DNA of 42,198 bases from Pseudomonas fluorescens (GCF_902497895.1 NZ_CABVHQ010000053.1:1-42198), one strand, 5' to 3'. Counted from the stretch's first letter, positions 23,009-31,642 are shown. Numbers and translations: made by a program. Notes: generated by a model from the letters alone, not told the origin.

Positions 23009-24925
23009 ATGTACCGTTGGCTAGCCCAGAACCTGGGAAATGTAAGCGTCAATCTGAAACTCGGCATCGGCTTCGGTCTGGTGCTGCTGCTGACTCTGCT
23101 GATCACCTTCACCGGCTGGATGGGTCTGAGTAGCCTGATCGAGCGCGGCGACAAGCTGGGCTATATCTCCACGCTGAACGAGCTGACCAAAGACCTGCGC
23201 ATCGCCCGCCTGGACTACGAAATGCGTCGGGGCGAGCAAGGCCCGGCGGTCGTCAGCGATCTACTGAACCAGCTGGACGAGGGCCTGCAAGTCGCGCGCA
23301 AACGGCTTGAACAGCCCGATAGCATTGCCATGCTCGACAAACAATTGGCCGCTGTCACCGAATACAAACGCGCCTTTGTCGACATGACTCAAGCCACTGT
23401 GAACCGCGAAGCCAGCCGCGCCAGACTCGGCGGCGCCGCCGATAACGCGGTAGCCCGCGTGACGGAAGTCGAGAAGTCCGTGCTGCAAGGTGACAGCGTC
23501 GCCCAATTCAACAGCGTGATCGACCTGAGCAAGCTGGTACAGCAGGCGCGCTTCCAGGTCCGCGGCTACACCTACAGCGCCAAGGTCGAGGCTGAACAGC
23601 CGGCGCTGGACGCCATCGACGATGCCTTGAACAACCTCGAAAGCCTCCCCGGCAAACTGCCGGAACAGCATATCGCCAACCTGCAACAGGCTAGCGAGGC
23701 GCTCAAAAGCTATCGAGCGGCGGTCAGCCAGTTCCGCGACTCCCAGGTGGCCAGCGCTGCCGCCCTGAAACGCATGGCAGACCAGGGCAATATCCTGTTC
23801 GACATGAGCAAGCAGCTGAGCGCCGCGCAAATCACCAAGCGTGACAGCGATGCGGCGCAAGCAAAAAACACCTTGGCGCTGGTCACCGTACTGACGCTGC
23901 TGTTCGGCCTGATCGCCGCCTGGGCCATTACCCGGCAGATCGTCATTCCGCTGCAACAGACCCTGACAGTGGTCGAGCGCGTGGCTTCCGGCGATCTGAG
24001 CCAGGACCTCGACGTTCAGCGCCGCGACGAACTCGGCCAACTGCAGAGCGCCATACAACGCATGACCGTCGGCTTGCGGCAATTGATCGGTGGCATCGGC
24101 GCGGGCGTGACGCAGATCGCCAGCGCCGCCGCGCAGCTGTCAGCCGTCACCGAACAGACCAGCGCCGGAGTCAACAGCCAGAAGGTCGAGACCGATCAGG
24201 TCGCCACCGCCATGCATGAAATGACCGCCACCGTACAGGAAGTCGCGCGCAACGCCGAAGAGGCCTCCGAGGCCGCTGTCGCTGCCGACCAGCAGGCCCG
24301 CGAAGGCGACAAGGTGGTCAGCGAAGCCATTGCGCAGATCGAACGCCTGGCCACCGAGGTCGGTAATTCCACCGAGGCCATGAGCCATCTCCAGCGCGAA
24401 AGCGACAAGATCGGCAGCGTGCTCGACGTAATCAAATCGGTGGCGCAACAGACCAACCTGCTGGCGCTCAACGCAGCTATTGAAGCCGCCCGCGCCGGTG
24501 AGGCCGGACGCGGTTTTGCGGTGGTCGCCGATGAGGTGCGCAGCCTCGCCCAGCGCACCCAGAAGTCCACCGAGGAAATCGAACAACTGATCGTCGGCCT
24601 GCAAAGCGGCACCCAGCAAGTCGCCACTATCATGGACAACAGCCGCAGCCTGACCGATAGCAGCGTCGAGCTGACTCGGCGCGCTGGCGGCTCGCTGGCC
24701 AACATCACCCGCACCGTCTCAGCCATTCAGGCGATGAACCAGCAAATCGCCGCCGCTGCAGAGCAGCAGAGCGCCGTGGCCGAAGAGATCAACCGCAGTG
24801 TGCTGAATGTGCGCGATGTGTCCGAGCAGACCTCAGCTGCCAGCGAGGAGACCGCCGCTTCCAGCGTTGAGCTGGCGCGGTTGGGGACTCATTTGCAGAT
24901 GTTGGTGGGCAAGTTCAGGGTTTAA
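23009..24925 (+). CDS. Methyl-accepting chemotaxis protein, HBM-type sensor
   Basis: 638 residues. Membrane segment 1 at about 18-40, a large all-helical periplasmic domain (about 41-286) of the size expected for the helical bimodular (HBM) class, membrane segment 2 at about 287-310, HAMP at about 311-363, and a cytoplasmic signalling domain whose tip (VAQQTNLLALNAAIEAARAG) interacts with CheA and CheW. No C-terminal CheR-binding pentapeptide is seen. By position it corresponds to P. aeruginosa PA5072 (McpK, reported to sense alpha-ketoglutarate); other HBM receptors sense TCA acids. The ligand here is inference. Start ATG 23009 has AAGGGAG upstream; longer readings run through the repeat and are rejected. 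Confidence 0.92.
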   Translation: MYRWLAQNLGNVSVNLKLGIGFGLVLLLTLLITFTGWMGLSSLIERGDKLGYISTLNELTKDLRIARLDYEMRRGEQGPAVVSDLLNQLDEGLQVARKRLEQPDSIAMLDKQLAAVTEYKRAFVDMTQATVNREASRARLGGAADNAVARVTEVEKSVLQGDSVAQFNSVIDLSKLVQQARFQVRGYTYSAKVEAEQPALDAIDDALNNLESLPGKLPEQHIANLQQASEALKSYRAAVSQFRDSQVASAAALKRMADQGNILFDMSKQLSAAQITKRDSDAAQAKNTLALVTVLTLLFGLIAAWAITRQIVIPLQQTLTVVERVASGDLSQDLDVQRRDELGQLQSAIQRMTVGLRQLIGGIGAGVTQIASAAAQLSAVTEQTSAGVNSQKVETDQVATAMHEMTATVQEVARNAEEASEAAVAADQQAREGDKVVSEAIAQIERLATEVGNSTEAMSHLQRESDKIGSVLDVIKSVAQQTNLLALNAAIEAARAGEAGRGFAVVADEVRSLAQRTQKSTEEIEQLIVGLQSGTQQVATIMDNSRSLTDSSVELTRRAGGSLANITRTVSAIQAMNQQIAAAAEQQSAVAEEINRSVLNVRDVSEQTSAASEETAASSVELARLGTHLQMLVGKFRV

Positions 24926-24987
24926 TTACCAGCAGCGGCTGCAGAAACAAGGATAACCGTAAGTTGTCCAACACTCATGGAGCCGCA

Positions 24988-25020
24988 CAAACACTTGGCT
25001 CAAACACTTGGCTCAAACAC
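24988..25020. repeat. 13-bp tandem repeat, 2.5 copies
   Basis: CAAACACTTGGCT occurs at 24988-25000 and 25001-25013, followed by CAAACAC. It lies between the chemoreceptor gene and the palindrome upstream of the PLC-FN3 gene. Confidence 0.8.
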
Positions 25021-25056
25021 AAAACCTGAAACAATAGGCTCTTTTTATACACTATG

Positions 25057-25078
25057 CCACTAGCAGACCTGCTAGTGG
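25057..25078 (+). promoter_or_regulatory. lux-box-like palindrome upstream of the PLC-FN3 gene
   Basis: Ten-base arms CCACTAGCAG / CTGCTAGTGG around a 2-base centre. The central 20 bases fit the CT-N12-AG pattern of LuxR-type binding sites. Its centre (25067.5) is about 42 bases before a plausible start near 25110, with a weak -10 (ATTAAT, 25100-25105) and no good -35, the geometry of an activator-dependent promoter. No LuxR gene is in the window. A simple repressor operator or transcript hairpin are alternatives. Confidence 0.5.
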
Positions 25079-25135
25079 TCAGTGACTCCTGCCTGTGCAT
25101 TAATCGCTTTAATGCCCAGCCACAGGAAAGCCAAC

Positions 25136-28100
25136 ATGTCACTACAAGAACCGATTCAAGGTACTGACATTGAATTGCAAAATGTTTTTTTGCAGCCCCC
25201 AACCGTGTCTGATACCGAAAATGATGTCTTGAAATACAACAACTTAACCGCTAATCCGGTGATAGGTGTTGCGTCTTGGTTGGGTATCAATAGCCAATCA
25301 AGGCTATGGCTACATTGCGAGTGCACTTACGCCAACGGGCGCTCTGGAGTCATTGAATTAGCAGAAGCCGTCCCGGCAAACAGCCAAATTGGCACACAGG
25401 CTTTCAGCTGCGAGCTACCGCTTGAAGAACTTGCGAAGCTGGCAGACAACACCCCCATTACCATAATTCTTATGGTGAGTACCGACGGTACACGACAAGA
25501 ACAGTCGCTCAGCAGCGCTCGCTATAGCCTGATGTTCCAACACCCTATAACCCTGGTCAATTATAGTCGCTGGATGACAGAGCTCGGGTCCAATATAGAA
25601 CAACTAAAAATACATGATCTGATATTACCCGAAGCCCATAATGCTGGCGTCGACCAGGAGGGCGCTGGATGGCCGACGGATCAGTGGGGGGCTTGCCAGG
25701 ACGACACTTTTGATTATCAACTGAACAATGGTATTCGAGCTCTTGATTTGCGACTGTACAGGGACGGGTCGAGCTTCATATTTAAACACGGATCGTATGA
25801 CGCTAATCGCGGGTTGTTTGAATGCCTTGATAAGGTTTCAGCATTCGCAAAGGCAAACCCAGGGGAAATTGTGATATTAGATTTCCACGAAGTATTTGCA
25901 GACGGTTTGGAAGAGAGCGTCTTCTCAGCGTTGCAATTACGTATCAGTCAGCTTTGCATTCCCCCATCGGCACAGAGCCTGACGATCGGTCAAATCCGCA
26001 ACCGATTCCCCGGCAAGAATGTCATTATCGCCTGGAACAGTCCATATTGGTTTTGCTGGGGAAAAGTTCATCAAACCTGGACCGGCGAAGACCTGAATGG
26101 CGAGAGAGCTCTTTATAACCATATACTTCGCACTATGGCCGACCCACCAAAGAATCAGCTATGGTCGATTTTTGCTGCCGGCTACAATACATTGGGACCT
26201 ATACGCTTTAAGCCCAACGCTATCCATTGGGACTGTTTCTTTAACAACGTTGGATCTGTTCGCTATAGGCAACCCAGCAAAGGAAACATGATCAACGTTG
26301 ATTTCTTCGGTGGAACAGGCGCAGTAGATCGGTGCATCACTGCCACGCGAGACAGGGCAAGCAAAGCCAGACTGTCCGTTCCAACTCAGCTGACAACCAG
26401 TGACGTTACAACCAACTCAATCAGATTAAAATGGGCACGCCCGCAAGACAGCGAAACCATTGTCGGCTACACACTTTATGCAAACGACCAACCTTTTGCT
26501 AAACTACTTGAGACAGAATTCGTATTCACTGGATTAACGGAAGGCAGAAAATACCACCTCCAGATTGTCCCCCACTTCGCCTCTGGAGACGGTGCTGCAG
26601 CCGAGATCACTGCCGTGACAGTAGACGCAACAAAACCCAGCAAGCCTACAGATCTCCGTTTCACTTTCATTGAAACCCACCCTCAGGCTCTTCTTCGGTG
26701 GACTGCGTCGACTGATAATGTCGCAGTTACCCACTACAAGATTTATGCCAACAACAATCTACTCGATACTGTAGACGCCCAAATCAACTATTACCTGGTC
26801 AATGTAGCTGACTTTTTTACGTACAGAGTTCGCGCCGTGGATGCCGCCGGCAACTTCGCTGACTCTGACTCGCTGACAATGACCTCGGACCATTCGCCAC
26901 CCAGTAAACCCACCAACCTTCGCGCCTCCACAATCACCGCCAACTCCATCAGCCTGGAGTGGGCTGCATCCAGTGATAATGTCGGGGTTACCGGCTATCG
27001 GATCTACCGCAACGACACACCGATCGACACGGTTAGCAGCACCTTTTACATCGATCGTGGTCTAGCCGAGACTACCCACTATGTTTTCAAGGTACGTGCG
27101 CTGGATGCTGCCGGAAACTTTGCCGACTCCGACCCATTACCGGTCACTACAGTAGACGGGACAGCACCTTCCAAGCCAACCAACCTCAGAATCGAGACTG
27201 ATACGGAAAGAAGCTATCTCTTTTGGGACATGTCAACTGATAACGTCAAGGTCACCGGCTATGAGGTATATCGAAACGACAAGCTACTCGGCACGATCAA
27301 CTTTACGGCTTTTTTCCCTATCGACGTGACCGAACCCTATTGGTTCAAGGTGCGCGCACTGGATGCTGCCGGAAACTATGCTGACTCGGACCTGTTAGCA
27401 TCCAAAGACGATCAGCCACCCAGCAAACCCGGCAATCTGCGAGCCACCACCATCACCGGCAACTCCGTCACCTTGGAGTGGGCTGCATCCACTGATAACT
27501 TCTGGATCACCGGCTATCAGATCTTCCGCAATAACACGCCGATAACCATAGTTAACAACACCCATTACAACGCCACCGGTTTGACCGAGAGTACAACCTA
27601 TATTTTCAAAGTACGCGCGCTGGATGCTGCCGGAAACTTTTCTGACTCCGACCCACTGCCAGTCACCACTCCGGACACGACAGCCCCCTCCAAACCCACT
27701 AACTTCAGAGCCACCGCCATCACCGGCACCGCCGTAGTCCTGGAGTGGGCTGCATCCAGTGATAACATCGGGATTACCGGCTATGAGATCTACCGTGACA
27801 ACACTCTGATCTACACAGTTACCGGCACTCGCATCGAGGTCAACGGCCTGACCGCGGGTACAACCTATATGTTCAAGGTGCGCGCGCTGGATGCTGCCGG
27901 AAACTTTGCCGACTCCGACCCACTGCCAGTAACCACCACCAAACCAGACACGACAGCCCCCTCCAAACCCACCAACTTCAGAGCCACCGGTATTACCGGC
28001 ACCGCCGCCGTCCTGGAGTGGACTGCCTCCAGTGATAACGTCGCGGTCATCCTCTATGAGATCTACCGTGGCAACGTAAGGGTCGAGACAGCTACCGGCA

Positions 28101-28726
28101 CCCGCATCGTTATCACCGACCTGACCGAGGGTACAACTTATACTTTCAAGGTGCGCGCGCTGGATGCTGCCGGAAACTTTGCCGACTCCGACCCACTGCC
28201 AGTCACCACCAAACCAGACACGACAGCACCCTCCAAACCCACCAACTTCAGAGCCACCACTGTCACCGAAACCTCTGCCACCCTGGATTGGGATGCATCC
28301 AGTGATAACGTCGCGGTTACCGGCTATCAAATCCTCCTCAACAGCAAGCCGTTAACCACAGTTGACAGCACCCGTCACGTCGTCGGCGGCCTGACCGGCA
28401 ATACAACCTATTATTTCAGCATACGCGCGCTGGATGCCGCCGGGAACCAGTCGGAAACGGCGTATGTTGAAGTGACCACAGTGGGCAACGGGCCAACCCA
28501 GTTGGAGTTTAATCGGCTTTCCAGCACGGCCGGAACGATCCAGTGGAAACCTCCGATTGACAGTGTCGGTGTCACCGGTTATCAGCTGTCCATTGATGGA
28601 CAAGCCGTTCGGGAGGTTTCCCAAACTGGTTTCATGTTCACTGATTTGTCACCTGGTACTCATCTCTTCGAAGTGCGCGCTATACGCAATGGACAGTACT
28701 CCGATCCAGCCTCTATCAGCGGCTGA
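25136..28726 (+). CDS. PI-PLC-like phosphodiesterase domain with nine fibronectin III domains
   Basis: 1196 residues. Residues 1-130 form an unassigned, probably beta-rich domain. Residues about 145-410 resemble bacterial PI-PLC X domains: LPEAHNAG with His168, GIRALDLRLY with Asp204 and Arg206, and KHGS with His218 match by eye the catalytic His32, Asp67, Arg69 and His82 of Bacillus PI-PLC; the residue after the first His is Asn rather than Asp. Nine FN3 domains follow, starting near 413, 499, 586, 675, 759, 848, 939, 1029 and 1118. I see no signal peptide, membrane segment or sorting signal, so export is unclear. AGGAAAG precedes ATG 25136. The first 1.5 kb is visibly AT-richer than neighbouring genes, suggesting acquisition. 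A secreted lipase, toxin or adhesin are all possible. Confidence 0.8.
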   Translation: MSLQEPIQGTDIELQNVFLQPPTVSDTENDVLKYNNLTANPVIGVASWLGINSQSRLWLHCECTYANGRSGVIELAEAVPANSQIGTQAFSCELPLEELAKLADNTPITIILMVSTDGTRQEQSLSSARYSLMFQHPITLVNYSRWMTELGSNIEQLKIHDLILPEAHNAGVDQEGAGWPTDQWGACQDDTFDYQLNNGIRALDLRLYRDGSSFIFKHGSYDANRGLFECLDKVSAFAKANPGEIVILDFHEVFADGLEESVFSALQLRISQLCIPPSAQSLTIGQIRNRFPGKNVIIAWNSPYWFCWGKVHQTWTGEDLNGERALYNHILRTMADPPKNQLWSIFAAGYNTLGPIRFKPNAIHWDCFFNNVGSVRYRQPSKGNMINVDFFGGTGAVDRCITATRDRASKARLSVPTQLTTSDVTTNSIRLKWARPQDSETIVGYTLYANDQPFAKLLETEFVFTGLTEGRKYHLQIVPHFASGDGAAAEITAVTVDATKPSKPTDLRFTFIETHPQALLRWTASTDNVAVTHYKIYANNNLLDTVDAQINYYLVNVADFFTYRVRAVDAAGNFADSDSLTMTSDHSPPSKPTNLRASTITANSISLEWAASSDNVGVTGYRIYRNDTPIDTVSSTFYIDRGLAETTHYVFKVRALDAAGNFADSDPLPVTTVDGTAPSKPTNLRIETDTERSYLFWDMSTDNVKVTGYEVYRNDKLLGTINFTAFFPIDVTEPYWFKVRALDAAGNYADSDLLASKDDQPPSKPGNLRATTITGNSVTLEWAASTDNFWITGYQIFRNNTPITIVNNTHYNATGLTESTTYIFKVRALDAAGNFSDSDPLPVTTPDTTAPSKPTNFRATAITGTAVVLEWAASSDNIGITGYEIYRDNTLIYTVTGTRIEVNGLTAGTTYMFKVRALDAAGNFADSDPLPVTTTKPDTTAPSKPTNFRATGITGTAAVLEWTASSDNVAVILYEIYRGNVRVETATGTRIVITDLTEGTTYTFKVRALDAAGNFADSDPLPVTTKPDTTAPSKPTNFRATTVTETSATLDWDASSDNVAVTGYQILLNSKPLTTVDSTRHVVGGLTGNTTYYFSIRALDAAGNQSETAYVEVTTVGNGPTQLEFNRLSSTAGTIQWKPPIDSVGVTGYQLSIDGQAVREVSQTGFMFTDLSPGTHLFEVRAIRNGQYSDPASISG
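26891..28486 (+). repeat. Six tandem FN3-coding DNA repeats of about 270 bp
   Basis: Domains 3 to 8 of the PLC-FN3 protein share long nearly identical DNA blocks, notably the part encoding VRALDAAGNFADSDPLPVTT, present around 27090, 27610, 27880 and 28150 with a variant near 27350. Domains 6, 7 and 8 also share their first 40 bases. Such identity points to recent duplication or gene conversion and to possible copy-number variation. Confidence 0.85.
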
Positions 28727-28739
28727 TCGGAGGTACAGA

Positions 28740-28759
28740 GAGGCAGGCAAAGCTGCCTC
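28740..28759 (+). terminator. Probable terminator of the PLC-FN3 gene
   Basis: GAGGCAG / CTGCCTC, 6-base loop, 13 bases after the stop codon, followed by CTTGGGTTTTG. The T run is imperfect. Confidence 0.55.
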
Positions 28760-28817
28760 CTTGGGTTTTGAATAAAACCTGTCCAGCTTGATGGCTACAT
28801 GATGCAATGTCGCAAAA

Positions 28818-28870
28818 GCTCCCGCGTCCATAGATTCTTCGGCGAGTCGAAGAATCTATGGACAGGGAGC
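28818..28870. repeat. Very long perfect hairpin downstream of the PLC-FN3 gene
   Basis: A perfect 16-base stem (28826-28841 with 28848-28863, GTCCATAGATTCTTCG and its complement) around a 6-base loop, extended after a 2/1 bulge by GCTCCC/GGGAGC. In total 22 paired bases. There is no T run on either side and it is not one of the REP families in this window. The rest of 28871-28993 shows no gene. Confidence 0.8.
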
Positions 28871-28993
28871 CTTCCAGGCATTTTCCTGCACAAATTTGCC
28901 CGACCATCGCGAGTCCCGATACGAACCCCACGCCTGACAGACTCCACCTCAATTCGAAGAAACAATCCCTAAGACACGCTGGAGAAACAGGAC

Positions 28994-29728
28994 CTACAAC
29001 ACCTGCCTCAAAAATGCCTGAGCCCGCAAATCCTTCGGTGCGGCAAAGAATTCGTCCGGCGGGGAGTCTTCCAGCAGTTTGCCATGATCGAAGAACAGCA
29101 CCCGATCCGCCACTTCCCGGGCGAAACCCATTTCGTGGGTGACGCAGACCATGGTCATGCCTTCCAGGGCCAGGGTTTTCATCACATCCAGCACTTCACC
29201 GACCATTTCCGGGTCGAGTGCCGAAGTCGGCTCATCGAACAACATGACCTTCGGCTCCATAGCCAGTGCACGGGCTATCGCCACGCGCTGTTGCTGGCCG
29301 CCGGACAGGCGTGACGGGAACTCGTTGGCCTTCTGTGCAATACCGACCTTTTCCAGCAACGCCCAAGCCTTGGCTTCGCGCTCCTGCTTGCCGCGCTTGC
29401 GCACGACTTTCTGCGCCAGGCAGAGATTTTCCAGCACGGTCATGTGCGGGAACAGGTTGAAATGCTGGAAGACCATCCCGACTTCACGGCGGTAGGCATT
29501 GACGTCGGTTTTCGGGTTGGCCAACTCCAGACCATCGATGCTGACGGAACCGGAGTCGAACTCCTCCAGGCCATTGAGGCAGCGCAGAAAGGTCGACTTG
29601 CCGGAACCGGACGGACCGATCACCACCAGCACTTCGCCCTTGGCCACGTGGGTGGTGACGTTATCCACCGCACGGACCACCTGGCCACGGGTGTCGAAGA
29701 CTTTTACCAGATCGCGGACTTCAATCAC
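28994..29728 (-). CDS. Polar amino acid ABC transporter, ATP-binding protein
   Basis: 244 residues, GlnQ/HisP type. Walker A GPSGSGKST near residue 37-45, Q-loop MVFQHFNLFPH, signature LSGGQQQR, Walker B VMLFDEPTSALD, H-loop VTHEMGF. Start chosen as GTG at 29728, which has GCGGAGG 10 bases upstream and overlaps the permease stop by 8 bases (GTGATTGA). The TTG 21 bases earlier lacks a ribosome binding site. Last gene of the three-gene transporter row; by position it corresponds to P. aeruginosa PA5074. The substrate is not decided by sequence. Confidence 0.94.
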   Translation of the reverse strand: MIEVRDLVKVFDTRGQVVRAVDNVTTHVAKGEVLVVIGPSGSGKSTFLRCLNGLEEFDSGSVSIDGLELANPKTDVNAYRREVGMVFQHFNLFPHMTVLENLCLAQKVVRKRGKQEREAKAWALLEKVGIAQKANEFPSRLSGGQQQRVAIARALAMEPKVMLFDEPTSALDPEMVGEVLDVMKTLALEGMTMVCVTHEMGFAREVADRVLFFDHGKLLEDSPPDEFFAAPKDLRAQAFLRQVL

Positions 29729-30680
29729 TTTGCGCGAGCCTCCGCTCAAGCCGGCTGGCGATTTTCGACAGCGGCAGGTTGATCAACAAATACAGGCCCG
29801 CCACGCAGAACAGAATTTCGAACGGCGAGAACGAGGTGGTGATGACTTCCCGGCCGCTCTTGAGCAATTCGGTAATGGCGATCACCGACACCAGCGAGGT
29901 GTCTTTCACCAGACTTATGAATTGCCCCGCCAACGGTGGCAGCACACGCTTGAAGGCCTGTGGCATGACCACATGGCGCATCGACTGACCAGCGCTCAAA
30001 CCCAGCGAACGCGCCGCCTCGTTCTGACCACGGGCAATCGACTGCACACCGGAACGGACGATTTCCGCGACATAAGCACCGGTGAACAGCGACAGCGCGG
30101 CAATTCCGGCAAATTCGCGGGACAGGTTCATCACCGTACCGATGAAGAAGTAGAAGATGAAAATTTGCACCAGCAGTGGCGTACCGCGCACCAGCTCGAC
30201 ATAGACCGTCGACAGGTCGCGCAAGGTCGGGTTGTTCGATAGCCGGCACAATCCGGTCGCCAGGCCGATCAGCAGCCCGAGCACGCCGGACACCACCGAC
30301 AGCCATAGCGTCGTCCACAGGCCCCAGACCAGCGGCCCGGCCGCCCAATGACGAGTGACACCGATCACATCGCCTTCGGCCACATCATCGCCACGGGCGA
30401 CTTGCAGGCTGTTGTCGTCGACCGTCAGGCGCTGTTCGTCACCTGCGTCATTGCGCAGGGTGACTTCGGCTTTATCGCCTTTACGCACCAGTTCGCTGAC
30501 AGTGGAGATATCCGCTGCCCGCTGGGATTCTTCGGCGTGGTAGACAAAGTACTGCGGCACTCGGTTCCAGCGCCACTCATAGGACATCAGCGAGGTGGCG
30601 TAATACAACGCGCCAGCCAGGCCGATCAGCACCAGCACCGTCAACAGGTGCCAGGGCCATTGGGCTTTTTTCTGTTTCAT
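29721..30680 (-). CDS. Polar amino acid ABC transporter permease with periplasmic insert
   Basis: 319 residues, HisM/GlnP family, which is usually about 220-250. The extra length is a first membrane segment (about 9-30) and a roughly 80-residue soluble, charged segment (about 32-112), after which the normal transport core begins (LVWGLWTTLWLSVVSG). The ATPase-coupling EAA loop is present as EAARSLGLSAGQSMRHVVMPQAF. ATG at 30680; ribosome binding site weak. A REPIN lies between it and the upstream binding-protein gene. Confidence 0.92.
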   Translation of the reverse strand: MKQKKAQWPWHLLTVLVLIGLAGALYYATSLMSYEWRWNRVPQYFVYHAEESQRAADISTVSELVRKGDKAEVTLRNDAGDEQRLTVDDNSLQVARGDDVAEGDVIGVTRHWAAGPLVWGLWTTLWLSVVSGVLGLLIGLATGLCRLSNNPTLRDLSTVYVELVRGTPLLVQIFIFYFFIGTVMNLSREFAGIAALSLFTGAYVAEIVRSGVQSIARGQNEAARSLGLSAGQSMRHVVMPQAFKRVLPPLAGQFISLVKDTSLVSVIAITELLKSGREVITTSFSPFEILFCVAGLYLLINLPLSKIASRLERRLAQSD

Positions 30681-30722
30681 TAATCTGCAGGTTCCGAAGT
30701 CTGTGTCGCCAGATAAGCCGTC

Positions 30723-30802
30723 TTCGCGAGCAAGCCCGCTCCCACATTGGACCGAGTCCTTAGCAAGTACAGGGTCAACTGTGGGAGCGAGCTTGCTCGC
30801 GA
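30723..30802. repeat. REPIN inside the ABC transporter operon
   Basis: Inverted arms TTCGCGAGCAAGCCCGCTCC (30723-30742) and GGGAGCGAGCTTGCTCGCGA (30783-30802), GAGCnnGCTCGC family with a CCCACA/TGTGGG variant end. It sits between the binding-protein gene and the permease gene, where such hairpins can keep the upstream part of the message more abundant. Confidence 0.9.
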
Positions 30803-30844
30803 TTGGAACGGCGCGGTGCTAATGACACCCCACCGCCAAAGGCC

Positions 30845-31642
30845 TTATTCCATATCCTTGAGCCAGGCGGTGTCTTTGAACCACTTGTCATGGATGCGAT
30901 CGTAGGTGCCGTCTTCGTGGATCTGGTGCAGGAAATTGTTGATGAAGTTGAGGCTGTCGTAGTCGCCCTTCTTCAGACCAAAGGCCAGCGGCTCGTAGGT
31001 GAAAGGCTTGTCGAGGAAGACCAGCTTGCCGTTACCCACCTTGTTCACCGCCACGACGTTGTAAGGCGCGTCGTAAATAAAGGCGTCAGCCTTGCCATTG
31101 ACCACGTCGAGCACGGCTTCCTGCTCGTTGTCGTAACCGTGGTACTGGGCCTTGGAGATCAGCTTTTTAGCGACCATTTCACCCGTGGTGCCGAGCTTGG
31201 AGGTGATGCGATAGTCGGCGCTGTTCAGGTCTTTGTAAGACTTGATCGTACCTTCGAGTTCCTTGCGGATCAGCAGGGTCTGGCCAACCACGATAAAGGG
31301 TTCGCTGAAGTTCAGGCGCAGGTTGCGTTCCTGGGTCAGGGTCATGCCGCTGCCGATCATGTCGAACTTGTCGGTCAGCAGGGCCGGGATAATGCCGTCA
31401 TAGCCGGTGGAAACCGTCTCCAGCTTGACGCCCATGGCCTTGGCCATGGCTTTGAGCAGGTCGACTTCGAAGCCGATGATCTCGCCGCGCTTGTTGGTCA
31501 TCTGGAACGGCATGTAGGTCGGGTCCATGCCGACTTTCAGTGTGCCACGCTTGACCGCGTCATCGATGGCGCCGGCCTGAGCCGCGCTGACTGCAACCAA
31601 TGCCGTGACGCCAAGCAGCAGCATCGAGAGATACTTCTTCAT
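30845..31642 (-). CDS. Amino acid ABC transporter, periplasmic binding protein
   Basis: 265 residues from ATG 31642 (MKKYLSMLLLGVTALVAVSA), a signal peptide probably cleaved after AQA. Mature protein is a type II binding fold: LKVGMDPTYMPFQMTNKRGEIIGFEVDL..., YDGIIPALLTDKFDMIGSGMTLTQER, and DKWFKD near the end. This is the glutamine/histidine/arginine branch (SBP family 3). AGGGGA is 7 bases before this ATG; the adjacent ATG at 31645 is equally possible. First gene of the transporter row, counterpart of PA5076. Confidence 0.93.
   Translation of the reverse strand: MKKYLSMLLLGVTALVAVSAAQAGAIDDAVKRGTLKVGMDPTYMPFQMTNKRGEIIGFEVDLLKAMAKAMGVKLETVSTGYDGIIPALLTDKFDMIGSGMTLTQERNLRLNFSEPFIVVGQTLLIRKELEGTIKSYKDLNSADYRITSKLGTTGEMVAKKLISKAQYHGYDNEQEAVLDVVNGKADAFIYDAPYNVVAVNKVGNGKLVFLDKPFTYEPLAFGLKKGDYDSLNFINNFLHQIHEDGTYDRIHDKWFKDTAWLKDME

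Noticed and set aside
27395..28330. Glycine-rich 311-codon frame antisense to the FN3 repeats
   Set aside because: It follows the repeat structure of the plus-strand gene, lacks a ribosome binding site and resembles no known family.
26891..28486. Regular DNA repeats that could be mistaken for a CRISPR array
   Set aside because: Unit length is about 270 bases, the repeats and intervals are both coding in one frame, and no cas genes are near.
28818..28870. Reading the long hairpin as an integron attC site
   Set aside because: No GTTRRRY/RYYYAAC core sites and the stem is perfect rather than carrying the extrahelical bases typical of attC.
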